A stretch of 64,000 bases of DNA from Enorma sp964624825 (GTDB lineage Bacteria; Actinomycetota; Coriobacteriia; Coriobacteriales; Coriobacteriaceae), in the NCBI GenBank assembly GCA_964624825.1, contig CAZUYD010000003.1, positions 40,885-104,884 of the forward strand. Direction: 5' to 3'. The stretch's first letter is position 1; each line of letters starts with the position of its first letter. This document shows positions 9,317 to 18,078 of this stretch, piece by piece. Both the position numbers and the translations under genes were made by a program. The notes under the pieces are model-generated. The model ran no database searches, was not told the origin of the DNA, and worked only from the letters and a program-made list of their open reading frames with translations.

Positions 9317-10447
9317 GTGATTCAGCTTCTTGTCAATCTGGCCTCGCGCATCCTCGCGCTGCTCTATGGGTTGATTCGCCGTGTTTGCAAGAGCCGAACC
9401 CAAATCGTATGCATAAGCAGGCAAACCGACGGAACAACCGTTGATTTTGAACTCATTCGAGACTATATAGCTGAGCATAACCCCTCATATCGGGTGGTGG
9501 TGCTTGCAAAGACGCTTTCAAGCCCGCTACGCTACCTATTTCACATTCCTCGTCAAGTGTATTACCTCGCTACGAGCCAGGCCGTAGTGCTCGACTCCTA
9601 CTGCATCGCGGTGAGCCTCCTTGGTGAAGCCATTCAGGAGCCTGTTATTCAACTTTGGCACGCCATGGGCAACATGAAGAAGTTTGGCTATGCTGCGCTC
9701 GATACATCAGAAGGCAGATCGTCAAAAATCGCCCGCATCATGCATATGCATGAGGGCTACAACTGCGTCGTCATCTCGTCTCGCGCGTTTATCGATGACT
9801 ACGTCGCGGGCTTTAACATTAACCCTGACATTGTCTTCGAGTGCCCCCTCCCTAAGACCGACCTGATCCTAGACCCTGTTCGTCGATCAAATATGCGTGA
9901 GAAGATTCTCGCCAAGCACCCCGAACTCGGCGAGAAGCAAAACATTGTCTACTGCCCCACGTTCCGCAAACCCGTGAGCGCATACGATGCAGACGCCCTG
10001 GAGCGCCTAGCAGATGCAATCGATTACGATCGCTTCAACTTGATCTATAAAAAACATCCGGTAAGCACGCTGCGCTTTTCAGACAACCGCGTTCTTCAGG
10101 ATGAAGATCCTGAACTCGATATGCTCTATATCGCAGACTACGTGGTAAGCGACTACTCAACCGTCATCTATGAGGCAGGATTGCTTGCCATTCCCGTATA
10201 CCTGTACCTTTACGATGGAAGCAGCTATCCCATGCGGCGCGGGCTCAACATAGATGTCGAGCATGACGTTCCAGCACCCAAAGCAGCCGACCCGCTCGAG
10301 CTCATGCGCCTCATTCAAAACGATGCCTTTGATGCCGGCGCTTACGCCACGTTTATCGCGAATAATATAACCGTCCCGTCCAACGAAAGTTGCACCGAGC
10401 GTCTTGTCAAGCACATCATGAGCATGATCGACAATAGCTCATGCTGA
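9317..10447 (+). CDS. CDP-glycerol glycerophosphotransferase family protein (short)
   Basis: TagB/TagF-type enzyme that moves polyol-phosphate from a CDP-polyol to a lipid-linked acceptor at the inner face of the membrane. About 376 residues. QLWHAMGNMKKFGYAALDT is the donor-site HxG-type region, and the late motif ADYVVSDYSTVIYEAGLL (D-Y-S, E) is characteristic. A hydrophobic, basic N-terminus (LVNLASRILALLYGLIRR) suggests membrane association. I prefer GTG 9317 as start because GAAGGG (9305-9310) is 6 nt upstream. ATG 9311 abuts that site and an ORF start at 9149 has no site. Divergent from the exporter genes. Confidence 0.88.
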   Translation: MIQLLVNLASRILALLYGLIRRVCKSRTQIVCISRQTDGTTVDFELIRDYIAEHNPSYRVVVLAKTLSSPLRYLFHIPRQVYYLATSQAVVLDSYCIAVSLLGEAIQEPVIQLWHAMGNMKKFGYAALDTSEGRSSKIARIMHMHEGYNCVVISSRAFIDDYVAGFNINPDIVFECPLPKTDLILDPVRRSNMREKILAKHPELGEKQNIVYCPTFRKPVSAYDADALERLADAIDYDRFNLIYKKHPVSTLRFSDNRVLQDEDPELDMLYIADYVVSDYSTVIYEAGLLAIPVYLYLYDGSSYPMRRGLNIDVEHDVPAPKAADPLELMRLIQNDAFDAGAYATFIANNITVPSNESCTERLVKHIMSMIDNSSC

Positions 10448-10541
10448 ATCATGCACGAGAGTGCACGAGAGCGGAAAACGCCGCGCTAACCTGCGCTATT
10501 TACCTAATACGAGTCTAACGGCCTTATGATGACTCTTCCCC

Positions 10542-11579
10542 TTACGACTCCAAATACGCTATCAAGCGCTCATACATATCGGCAAGGCCAACGTGCGGTT
10601 TCCACCCGAGGCTAGACAAGCGAGAGACGTCCAACGGAAGATGATGCTCGGGCGGATAGGGTGCCGTGGGATCAACATCGATAACGACACGGCTTTTGCC
10701 GTGGGAAAAACGAGCCAGCACCATCTCGGCCATCTGACGAACCGACGAATAGGTTCCGGGATTCGCAACGTTATAGGCAACGCCCGGCGCACCCTGAATA
10801 AGAATCGTCATGATGGCCGCCACAGCATCGGCTGTATACGCATACATGCGGGTGCTTTCGCCGGTCGTCTTGAGGGTGATATCATCTCCACGCATAGCCG
10901 CACGGGCAATCTGGGCAAACAGCCTCCCGTCGTTTTTGGGAATGCCTGGGCCAAACGTTTGCGCCAAGCGAGCGATCTTAACATCGACCCCATACTCAGA
11001 GGCGAAGGCAACGCAGTAGTTTTCGGCCATACGCTTGCCCTCGGGGTAGCAGCTTCGAACGCTCGAAATATCCACTTGCCCCGTTAGTGACTCGGATAGC
11101 AGGCGTGATGTACCCGGCTGTTTGTTGCCGTCGCCATATACCTCCATACTCGAGATATACACCATGGAATGACAGCCATGATCGCGCGCATACGCAAGAA
11201 CGGAACGCGTTCCCTGCACGATGGCATCGGCTGTTTCGACAGGATGAGAGGCGAAAAAGGCAGAAGCTGTTGGGCACGCCGCATGAATGATGTAATCACA
11301 TGCGACATCGAGGGAAAAGTCACAAACATCTTCAACGACGAACTGAAGCAGCGCATCATCATATTCCGCAAAGAGAGCGCGGGCTTTATCCTCGTTGCGC
11401 ACCAACGCATAGACGGTTATGCCAGCACCCGTGCGATTGCGCTCGAGGAGCACGCGCACGCACAGCGAGCCGATAAGCCCCGTCGCACCAGTTACCAGAA
11501 CCGACGAACCGTCGAGCGCGCCCCAATCAATAGCATCGTTCGATGCAAGGTCACGGTATTCACTTGAGATGTCAAACAC
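10542..11579 (-). CDS. NAD(P)-dependent extended SDR (epimerase/dehydratase/reductase)
   Basis: 345 residues. The Rossmann motif is VLVTGATGLIGS near residue 30, and the catalytic pair is in SCYPEGKRMAE (Tyr-x3-Lys). TRMYAYTADAVAAI is the usual epimerase-family C-terminal segment. The substrate is not evident. Its GTG start at 11579 has AGGAG 6 nt upstream and lies 9 nt after the cytidylyltransferase stop. I therefore infer that it supplies or modifies the sugar or polyol precursor of the wall polymer, perhaps acting where TarJ acts in ribitol-phosphate synthesis, although TarJ belongs to a different dehydrogenase family. Confidence 0.85.
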   Translation of the reverse strand: MFDISSEYRDLASNDAIDWGALDGSSVLVTGATGLIGSLCVRVLLERNRTGAGITVYALVRNEDKARALFAEYDDALLQFVVEDVCDFSLDVACDYIIHAACPTASAFFASHPVETADAIVQGTRSVLAYARDHGCHSMVYISSMEVYGDGNKQPGTSRLLSESLTGQVDISSVRSCYPEGKRMAENYCVAFASEYGVDVKIARLAQTFGPGIPKNDGRLFAQIARAAMRGDDITLKTTGESTRMYAYTADAVAAIMTILIQGAPGVAYNVANPGTYSSVRQMAEMVLARFSHGKSRVVIDVDPTAPYPPEHHLPLDVSRLSSLGWKPHVGLADMYERLIAYLES

Positions 11580-11588
11580 GGCAAGCTC

Positions 11589-12305
11589 CTATAGTCCCAT
11601 AATCTGCTGATTCTCCCGAGCGTCCATAATCGCTCGGAAGATATAGAAATCCGGGGGATTAGTGATCTTGATGTTCTCGCTCCCACCCTCGACCACATAT
11701 AGGTCATGGCCGTAGTTGCTCATAAGATACGCGGAATCGATGAAATCATCGCGGCCTTCCTCAAGCGCCTTCTCGTGCGCACGGCGAATATCATCGAGGT
11801 AGAAACACTGGGGAGCGCGAGCCAAACGACAAGACTGACGCTCGATCATGGAGTAGATCTTTCCCCCCTCCTCTTGAACGATCGTCTCGGTGGCGGGAAC
11901 GACCGTCACAGCGCTGCCGTGCTCCTTGACGCAGGCGATGCACTTGGTGATGGTATCTCCATCGAGCAGCGGACGAACTCCGTCATGAATGAGCACGATA
12001 GAGTCGCCGGGGAAGAGACGAGCCGCTTCGAAAATGCCATTTCTAATTGAAGCTTGACCGGAATCTCCCCCCGGAATAATTGAAGCGACCTTCGTGATAC
12101 CGTCTTGCGCTATCAGACGCTTCAGGGTGGCGATCCAAGGCTCAAGGCACACGACAACGATCTTGTCGATATCAGGATGCTCGTCAAACCGCTCCAACGT
12201 ATAGATAAGAATCGCCTTGCCGTGTAGCTTGAGAAATTGCTTAGGCGTTGTCTTGGTGTTCATGCGCTGACCCGTACCGCCGGCAAATACAATAGCAATG
12301 TTCAC
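11589..12305 (-). CDS. tarI: TarI/IspD-family cytidylyltransferase
   Basis: Transfers CMP from CTP to a sugar- or polyol-phosphate. 238 residues. FAGGTGQRMNTKTTPKQFL is the CTP-binding loop with its conserved Lys, and LIHDGVRPLL is the second active-site segment. IspD (isoprenoid pathway) and TarI (CDP-ribitol) share this fold. The setting among glycerophosphotransferases and a reductase favours TarI. The GTG start at 12305 has AAGGAT 8 nt upstream. First gene of the unit ending at 10542. Confidence 0.85.
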   Translation of the reverse strand: MNIAIVFAGGTGQRMNTKTTPKQFLKLHGKAILIYTLERFDEHPDIDKIVVVCLEPWIATLKRLIAQDGITKVASIIPGGDSGQASIRNGIFEAARLFPGDSIVLIHDGVRPLLDGDTITKCIACVKEHGSAVTVVPATETIVQEEGGKIYSMIERQSCRLARAPQCFYLDDIRRAHEKALEEGRDDFIDSAYLMSNYGHDLYVVEGGSENIKITNPPDFYIFRAIMDARENQQIMGL

Positions 12306-12388
12306 AGCATCTCATCCTTTCGAACACCATCGACAGATGTCCTTCGGACCAATCATTGGTAGATAGCGACCTTGGCGCCATTGGCGAT

Positions 12389-12417
12389 ATTATGGTAAAG
12401 CCCTCTGGCGCTGACAA
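12389..12417 (-). promoter_or_regulatory. Candidate promoter for tarI-SDR
   Basis: On the minus strand: TTGTCA (12417-12412), 17 nt, CATAAT (12394-12389), about 84 nt before the GTG start. The 344-bp gap 12306-12649 holds this site and no convincing gene; two short minus ORFs there lack ribosome sites. Confidence 0.45.
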
Positions 12418-12649
12418 GCGAGAGCCTCTCGCATCCATGGGAAATATCCATTCGCCATCGTTCCATCATCGACAGGCGAAGCCACAGCATCGCCTGATGC
12501 AACGAATTCTGACCCTCGCCCCTATTCGCACGATCAATTTTGATCCTCAATCATCCATACGGCGCGAAAATCGGAGAGGTGCGACCAGAGGCTCGATCGA
12601 GCTTGGTTCCGATTGGAGCGTGTCTCCTGCCGAAAGCACAAGAATGTCG

Positions 12650-13678
12650 CTACTTCTTATGGACACGCCGATATGGACGCCCGACCAAAAACGGAAGCCA
12701 GCGCTCTATCACATACACCGTGGGAATAAGCAGAAAAACGATGATGAGCGCAAACCAGAACGAGTGCGCGGCAGCAAAGCCACTTGTAAGCGGAAGCTGC
12801 TCAAAAAACCTCATAAGCGGAACATGAAAGCCCAAGAATGCAAGCGAGTGCTTGCCGATAAACTCAAGAGGGCCGTTTGCGGGCATACGCATGAACATCA
12901 AAGCCACGCCAATGCTTATCCCCAACGAGCTCGTTAATGCCAACGCCATCACGTTGTAATCATTATCTGCAAGGGAGATCTTCCCGTTGGCAAATGCTGC
13001 CCAAGTGCCTATCGCGATGCAGGCGAGAGCGACTGCAACGACGACGTTCGAACGAGCATCATCTTCTATCGAATCCTTTAATTCGAGCGCCTTCTCAAAC
13101 AACATATTGCCAATATGAAAGAACACCATGAAAAGCATCACTTCTTGGAGATGCCAGGGAAGTCTTATATCGACGAACTCCGATATAAACAATCCCGCGA
13201 GAAAGCAAGCGATGATCGAGGTAGAAAGCGGAACCTTCCCTTTTGCATTGAAGTCGCAAATAAGCCAATACCCGACAGCCGTTGCAAACAAGGCCGGCAG
13301 AAACCAAAGCGCTCCGTTTGGCATCTTTACCAGGTTCTGATCGGAAGGAAGGATTCCCAGAAGCAAGGTTTGTATTGAAACGTCGCTATCGCCTAAGACC
13401 CTCCAATTTATATACCATAGCGGTATATTTACCAGATACAGACAGAGATAGGGCAACAAAAGCCGCTTTGCCTGCTCTTTGATGCAGCGTAAGCATGAAT
13501 GGTATTTTGAATATCGAAACGTCATGCCCGAAACCATGAAGAACAGCGGCATATGAAACGAATAGATCCATATCTCCAGTTCTTCTGACATGCTCTCTGG
13601 ATGACCAAGGATCACGCAAACCATTGCGAAGCCACGCAGCATATCAAGCCATACGATGCGTTTTTTGTCTGCCATCAT
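12650..13678 (-). CDS. Acyltransferase family 3 membrane protein
   Basis: About 342 residues with roughly ten hydrophobic segments. It opens with KRIVWLDMLRGFAMVCVILGH, where the Arg-Gly and catalytic-type His are typical of the OatA/WecH/NodX group. These proteins move acyl groups across the membrane onto sugars or polymers. MMADKK is the probable N-terminus: ATG at 13678 or 13675 follows GGGGGT. The longer ORF upstream has no support. In this cluster it most likely O-acylates the wall polymer or a repeat sugar. Codon use is less GC-rich than in neighbouring housekeeping genes, as is common for surface-polymer loci. Confidence 0.88.
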   Translation of the reverse strand: MMADKKRIVWLDMLRGFAMVCVILGHPESMSEELEIWIYSFHMPLFFMVSGMTFRYSKYHSCLRCIKEQAKRLLLPYLCLYLVNIPLWYINWRVLGDSDVSIQTLLLGILPSDQNLVKMPNGALWFLPALFATAVGYWLICDFNAKGKVPLSTSIIACFLAGLFISEFVDIRLPWHLQEVMLFMVFFHIGNMLFEKALELKDSIEDDARSNVVVAVALACIAIGTWAAFANGKISLADNDYNVMALALTSSLGISIGVALMFMRMPANGPLEFIGKHSLAFLGFHVPLMRFFEQLPLTSGFAAAHSFWFALIIVFLLIPTVYVIERWLPFLVGRPYRRVHKK

Positions 13679-13807
13679 ACCCCCATGAGAACAGCCAGCA
13701 CCATCACAACAGAGAAGCAGAATCGTCAGGTGAACAAAGGACCCAACCCTTAGCAACCCGGTTGTATTTAAATATGAAAGGACGCGCGAACAGCTCAAAG
13801 CCCCACC

Positions 13808-14908
13808 TTACGAGGAGCGATGCACCCCCTCTCGCAATAGCCTATTTTGAACAGGCTTTGCAGCATGCACGAGAGCAATCGAAAGCACCACGGAGGCAAC
13901 GATCAACACCAGTTCGATCGAAATCCGATACGGATACGCTCCAAAAAACTTAAGAACCCTTCGAACAAAAACGTGAGTCATGTAGAGCTCAAGCGTATAT
14001 GCCCCTACAAGGGATAATAGGTTCACAAGAGCCCCGTCAATGGCTCGCGTTGCATGTGCTGTCTCGAGGGCTTTGAATAGAGCAACGACAAGCAAGCAAA
14101 CAAAGAACGAAAAACCGAAACGAAGATATGAACCATAAATTGGAACCGTCCCCCAGCCGAGCGGAATAATCGCAACGTAGCATAAAGCCGCAGCGATCAT
14201 AGCTACAGCAGGCGAGAACCTTCTCTGCTCATAGGAGCATTTGCCCATCCAAACACCGATGAAGAAAGCAGGGAATCGCGTTAGGAGCAGACTGACGCGT
14301 ATGTAGAAATCATAAAAGTTATCGCGCAATGCAAACGATACGGCGGTTGTTATCAGGCAAAGCAGCGCAACACGGGCAAGTTCCACCCAAACATTGCGCG
14401 CATTGTCTATAACGGAAAAAACGAGCGGAAATATGAGATAGCAAATCGATGCCATTGCGAAATACCAAAGAAGCTTCTCTCCCTTGGTAAACAGGGTTAT
14501 GAAAAAGACGTTTTCAAAAAGACCAACCAGTCCAAATTTCCCTCTTAGCAGAAGGTAGATAGCCCATGCGGGAGTCGCGAAGAGAACATACGGCACCAAC
14601 AGGCGAATAAACCGCTTCTTGTAAAACGTGCGCAGCTGCGGCTTGCGTTTCCAAGAATAGTACAGGCCTAGGCCAGACAAAAGTAGAAAAATATCTACGC
14701 CAGAGCTGCGCACAAGCGTGTAAAACAATTCAATGAAGCCCGTAAAACGCACCTGGTAAATCTTGCAGTCCTCGGTAAAGTGAAAGAATATGATTTGCAG
14801 AATCTGCAAACCCATCAGGGCTCCACGATACTCAGATAACAACGCAAACGTCGCACGATACCTGTTATCTACCCTATCGCTCGCATTGTCGCTCAACAGA
14901 CCCACCAA
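13808..14908 (-). CDS. Second acyltransferase family 3 membrane protein
   Basis: 366 residues with many hydrophobic helices. The acyltransferase-3 pattern is visible: LQILQIIFFHFTEDC with an early His, SSGVDIFLLLSGLGLYYSW, then a basic RPQLRTF-type loop (KRKPQLRTFYKKRFIRLLVPY). Only about 23% or so of positions look shared with the neighbour by eye, so this is a distinct enzyme rather than a recent duplicate. It ends 129 bp before the first acyltransferase starts and begins 6 nt after the glycerophosphotransferase stop, which places it in the same transcript. Confidence 0.87.
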   Translation of the reverse strand: MVGLLSDNASDRVDNRYRATFALLSEYRGALMGLQILQIIFFHFTEDCKIYQVRFTGFIELFYTLVRSSGVDIFLLLSGLGLYYSWKRKPQLRTFYKKRFIRLLVPYVLFATPAWAIYLLLRGKFGLVGLFENVFFITLFTKGEKLLWYFAMASICYLIFPLVFSVIDNARNVWVELARVALLCLITTAVSFALRDNFYDFYIRVSLLLTRFPAFFIGVWMGKCSYEQRRFSPAVAMIAAALCYVAIIPLGWGTVPIYGSYLRFGFSFFVCLLVVALFKALETAHATRAIDGALVNLLSLVGAYTLELYMTHVFVRRVLKFFGAYPYRISIELVLIVASVVLSIALVHAAKPVQNRLLREGVHRSS

Positions 14909-14914
14909 ACCAAA

Positions 14915-16678
14915 CTACGATGAAAGACGCACCCCCGGTATATCCTTTTCAAAGAGTATGGTATCGATAATCCTATCGCTTGCAAGGCCGCTTCTCTCCC
15001 GTGCTCGGTCAACGGTTGCGGGGTCGGGAGTCACCGATTCATACGAGCTCTCGGAAAGCACGCGGATAAAGTCTTCAAACGTATCGCATACGACACCCGG
15101 AGCCATCTCGTTGACAGGGCGCTGAACACCGCGTGTAGCGGAATACACGTCGCGATCGGGTGTAAAGAAAACTACCGGCTTATCGAGCAGCAGATAGTCG
15201 TAGAAGCACGATGAATAATCGGTGACCAATACATCGGACACATGGAACAGCTCGTTGATGCTCTCGCACGAAAGGTCGAGGATTCGGTCGGCGTAGCGCT
15301 CGTCAATCTCGGGCGGCTTCGTAATGAAGTGGTGCATCTCGAAGATGAAATAGCTATTGGTATCGACGCACATGGCATACAGCGCATCCATATCGATGAA
15401 CTTGTACGGATAATAAGCCCCTCGCTGGCCGGCCCCTCGAAACGTTGGCGCGAACAGAATGGTTCTGCCTTTTCCCAGCATGGGATAACGAGTTAAAAGA
15501 TCCTCGCGGGCACGTTCGGCCACATCGTCATCAAGAAAATGATCGAGACGAGGCATGCCTGTCGCAAGCAGCGCCTCTTTCTCGATGCCAAAGACCTCAG
15601 AATAGATGTCTCGCAAACCGGCATTCCCGACAAGAGCATAGGTGTATTTGCGGTGCCCCGATGCATACGGGTCCGGAGATCCCGTCAACCCGAAGCGCGC
15701 GTAACCAACCGATTTAAAACCCACGCCAGCATGCCAAAGCTGAGTGAGAACCACGCCGTCTGCAGGCGTTATGAAATTGAAGATAGGAGTGTAATCGTCG
15801 ACGAAGATGTAGTCGCTCTTAGCAATGGCCGCCATGTCGGCAAGCCAGCCAAAAACGCTTTGATGCTTAACGAAGACATTGTGGTAACGACATGTGATAT
15901 CAAACTGTTTATCGATCTCCCGTTCGGCCATGCGCTGTTGCAAAGCCGCCATGTTCTCAGTGGGATGATCGCCGTTCTCCTTAAAAAAGAGAATCCGCTT
16001 CCCATCACGATGATGGCGTTGCGTAACTTCAATCACGTCATATATCATGCGCATGATGCGCTTAATGGTGAAAATCTTACTTCCACGCCTGACGCGGGGA
16101 TTTTTGTTACGTCTAAAGAACTCAGGCTCAAGCGCGATATAGAGCGCACCTTCAGCGTTCGCCTTTGCCACCAACGAGACCGTGTATGCATATGTATTCC
16201 TTGCGTAGCGATATACCATAGAATACTGCGAGAGGTCGTTGATGATCTCTTGCGCATAGGTAATACCATGCGTGTCGTAGGGATGGTTCGCTACATAATC
16301 AAACCCCTCAGAACGAATATGCTCTTCGAGCAGCTCAGGAGTCTCGTCAAAATCAATCTCTGGATGATTGCGCCTCACGTCGCGCTCCATGCGTGCTCGC
16401 AGATCTGGCCGAGCATGAAGCAATGTATCGATGTTTTCTAAAAGGTCGTCATCAAGTTTTTTGCAGATAATCCACTGACCCGCCGAAAGCACCGCGCGAT
16501 CCCCCACGATGACCACGTTGAGACGCGCTAGATAGCGACCATCGTTTTGCATGGTTGTTTCAAAAGGAATAAACCGCTGCTCCTTGACACGGTACAGGTA
16601 CAGCTGCTCGGCATATGCAGATTGGTACCGCAGCTCAAAGAAGGTTCTATTCCAAGAAATCTGCTCTATATGCACCAT
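14915..16678 (-). CDS. CDP-glycerol glycerophosphotransferase family protein (long)
   Basis: TagF-like polymerase or primase, about 587 residues. An N-terminal domain of about 200 residues (MVHIEQISWNRTFFELRY...) is followed by the catalytic GT-B part: LTQLWHAGVGFKSVGYARFG, GMPRLDHF, ILFAPTFRG and SDVLVTDYSSCFYDYLLLDKP. I choose ATG 16678 (CAGGA 7 nt upstream). A TTG at 16711 with an abutting GGAAG would add 11 residues. With the shorter enzyme at 9317 it would build a poly(polyol-phosphate) chain. First gene of the minus-strand group that runs to the acyltransferases. Confidence 0.9.
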   Translation of the reverse strand: MVHIEQISWNRTFFELRYQSAYAEQLYLYRVKEQRFIPFETTMQNDGRYLARLNVVIVGDRAVLSAGQWIICKKLDDDLLENIDTLLHARPDLRARMERDVRRNHPEIDFDETPELLEEHIRSEGFDYVANHPYDTHGITYAQEIINDLSQYSMVYRYARNTYAYTVSLVAKANAEGALYIALEPEFFRRNKNPRVRRGSKIFTIKRIMRMIYDVIEVTQRHHRDGKRILFFKENGDHPTENMAALQQRMAEREIDKQFDITCRYHNVFVKHQSVFGWLADMAAIAKSDYIFVDDYTPIFNFITPADGVVLTQLWHAGVGFKSVGYARFGLTGSPDPYASGHRKYTYALVGNAGLRDIYSEVFGIEKEALLATGMPRLDHFLDDDVAERAREDLLTRYPMLGKGRTILFAPTFRGAGQRGAYYPYKFIDMDALYAMCVDTNSYFIFEMHHFITKPPEIDERYADRILDLSCESINELFHVSDVLVTDYSSCFYDYLLLDKPVVFFTPDRDVYSATRGVQRPVNEMAPGVVCDTFEDFIRVLSESSYESVTPDPATVDRARERSGLASDRIIDTILFEKDIPGVRLSS

Positions 16679-16945
16679 GAATGTGTCCTGCGTCTCGTCA
16701 AATAGTTTCAACTTCCGACCGCCTAGCGCATCGACAGCAAGCCCGATGCAACAGGCGATACAACAACCGATAGCATATCACAGGCCACCAAAGAGACTCT
16801 TAGACGCTATGCGGCAGCAAGATGAGATGCGATTACGCTTGAAACTCACGATCGTGCTGCCCAACACAACACTACCCAAGCCGCTAAGATTGCAGCAGAC
16901 AGGCGGAGGGACTTCCTGTGCAGAATCTGAGCGGGTTTTTAGCTT

Positions 16946-17113
16946 GTGAATGCACTGATTGGCATCTTCAACGCTGATGCCGAAGATAAGGCCGACACCA
17001 TCGTCGCTGCATATTCGCTCCCCTATTTCAGTCGTCTCAATTTACACCGTCACCACGAACTGGAACACTCTATGAGCAACATCCCATCGCCTCTCGGCCT
17101 CCCCTTCTCCTAA
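16946..17113 (+). CDS. Possible small ORF, identity unknown
   Basis: GTG-started frame of 55 codons (begins MNALIGIFNADAEDKADTIV) with protein-like composition but no ribosome site. It sits in a 700-bp gene-poor stretch (16712-17407) between the wall cluster and the tRNAs. It may be a gene remnant. The rest of that stretch contains a pair of degenerate direct repeats (17150-17263) and the tRNA promoter. Confidence 0.2.
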   Translation: MNALIGIFNADAEDKADTIVAAYSLPYFSRLNLHRHHELEHSMSNIPSPLGLPFS

Positions 17114-17149
17114 TTCCTATGATTCGCCTACGTTGATGCTGGTGATAAT

Positions 17150-17263
17150 GGGCGCGGGCCTATGGACGAACGCGAAGGGGCGTCTACTACCGACCTTAAC
17201 GGCAAGCTCATTATGGACGCAGGGTCTATGGGCGCACGCGAAGGGATCCTTTCTACTGTCACC
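17150..17263. repeat. Two imperfect direct repeats of about 48 bp
   Basis: Unit 1 (17150-17196) and unit 2 (17215-17263) share a core CTATGG(A/G)CG(A/C)ACGCGAAGGG and a TCTACT segment, with roughly three quarters of the bases identical. On the minus strand both read as HRP-containing peptides (PFAFVHRP / PFACAHRP). No open gene uses them convincingly. Confidence 0.55.
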
Positions 17264-17342
17264 CACATGTTGTTGCGAGCAATGGCACCATGCTGGACTG
17301 ACGCCAGGCATTCATTTTTCTCGCAAAAGCACGAAAAAGACC

Positions 17343-17371
17343 TTGCGCAGTCGCCTGTTCTACCGTAGTAT
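17343..17371 (+). promoter_or_regulatory. Promoter of the tRNA-Gln/tRNA-Glu unit
   Basis: TTGCGC (17343-17348), 17 nt, TAGTAT (17366-17371), 36 nt before tRNA-Gln. The same TTGCGY -35 with 17-nt spacing occurs ahead of the other two tRNA units of the window. Confidence 0.6.
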
Positions 17372-17407
17372 AGTTTGCTGCGCGCGGTTGGCCGCACGTA
17401 ACGCCAC

Positions 17408-17481
17408 TGGGATGTCGTCTAATGGCAGGACAGCGGATTCTGGTTCCGTCAATGGGGGTTCGACTCCCTCCATCCCAGCCA
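17408..17481 (+). tRNA. tRNA-Gln (anticodon CTG)
   Basis: Acceptor TGGGATG pairs with CATCCCA (17471-17477), discriminator G and an encoded CCA (17479-17481). The anticodon loop TTCTGGT gives anticodon CTG, reading CAG. The T-arm has GGGGTTCGACTCCC. It lies 3 nt before tRNA-Glu and is co-transcribed with it. Confidence 0.95.
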
Positions 17482-17484
17482 TAT

Positions 17485-17561
17485 GGCCCGTTCGTCTAGC
17501 GGTTTAGGACGCCGCCCTCTCAAGGCGGAGATCACCAGTTCGAATCTGGTACGGGCTACCA
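17485..17561 (+). tRNA. tRNA-Glu (anticodon CTC), copy 1
   Basis: Acceptor GGCCCGT with ACGGGCT, anticodon loop CTCTCAA (anticodon CTC, codon GAG), T-arm CCAGTTCGAATCTGG and encoded CCA. The 77 bases are identical to the copy at 63786-63862, and the terminator that follows is also nearly identical. Any protein predicted on the opposite strand here is an artefact. Confidence 0.96.
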
Positions 17562-17570
17562 AACATGATG

Positions 17571-17598
17571 ATCCCGGTGCCTTCGCGCCGGGATTTTT
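17571..17598 (+). terminator. Terminator after tRNA-Gln/Glu
   Basis: ATCCCGGTGC (17571-17580), CTTC loop, GCGCCGGGAT (17585-17594), then TTTTGG. Nine Watson-Crick pairs plus one G-U. It differs from the terminator after the second tRNA-Glu only in the upper stem and loop. Confidence 0.9.
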
Positions 17599-17883
17599 GG
17601 TTTGTATGCACGTCCGCGGTACCCATAGGCCAGCCGTCTTGTTTGCGCGCGCCCATGCTCCGTGTGCCACCGCCTTATTTGCCGCCGCTACGCCACCTCG
17701 CCGTTTCGCATCGTTGATCGAGCTGGGAAGTCCGTTCTTAAGCTCATCTCGCCTTGAAAGATGTCAACGTGAGACCCTCATTGAGAAAATGTATACACAG
17801 CTGGCGCTACCAGGGAACATACGAAGAAGAATGCATAGAAATCTCCGCTATGCCCTCGCACTCGTTGCTTTTCACTCTCCGCC

Positions 17884-18078
17884 TGGCCAAAAAAGTACGA
17901 TAGGTGGCACATGCCGACTGATTCACCATCATCAAAAAGCGGAAAACCGCCCTGCACGACGTCGATATTGTCCAAAATGGATGCTTCAAAGCATTTTGTA
18001 AGCACAAACGGCTCGTAAAGCGCGTATGCACAGGGCAACGAGAGGCTTATTGCGCCACCTATCGTACCTTTTTGGCCA
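17884..18078. repeat. 195-bp element with 27-nt inverted ends
   Basis: The right arm 18052-18078 (GCGCCACCTATCGTACCTTT plus seven bases) is the reverse complement of the left arm 17884-17910 with 2 mismatches in 27. The 141 bp between them are not palindromic. On the minus strand an open frame of 86 codons (18038-17778) crosses the left arm but has no ribosome site. It could be a MITE-like element or a decayed insertion. The surrounding DNA from 17600 to 18680 holds no convincing intact gene. Confidence 0.55.

Noticed and set aside
17449..17670. Minus-strand ORF over tRNA-Glu, and its twin at 63753-63959
   Set aside because: They translate the tRNA and its terminator, a well-known false-protein source; the similarity between them is only the duplicated tRNA.
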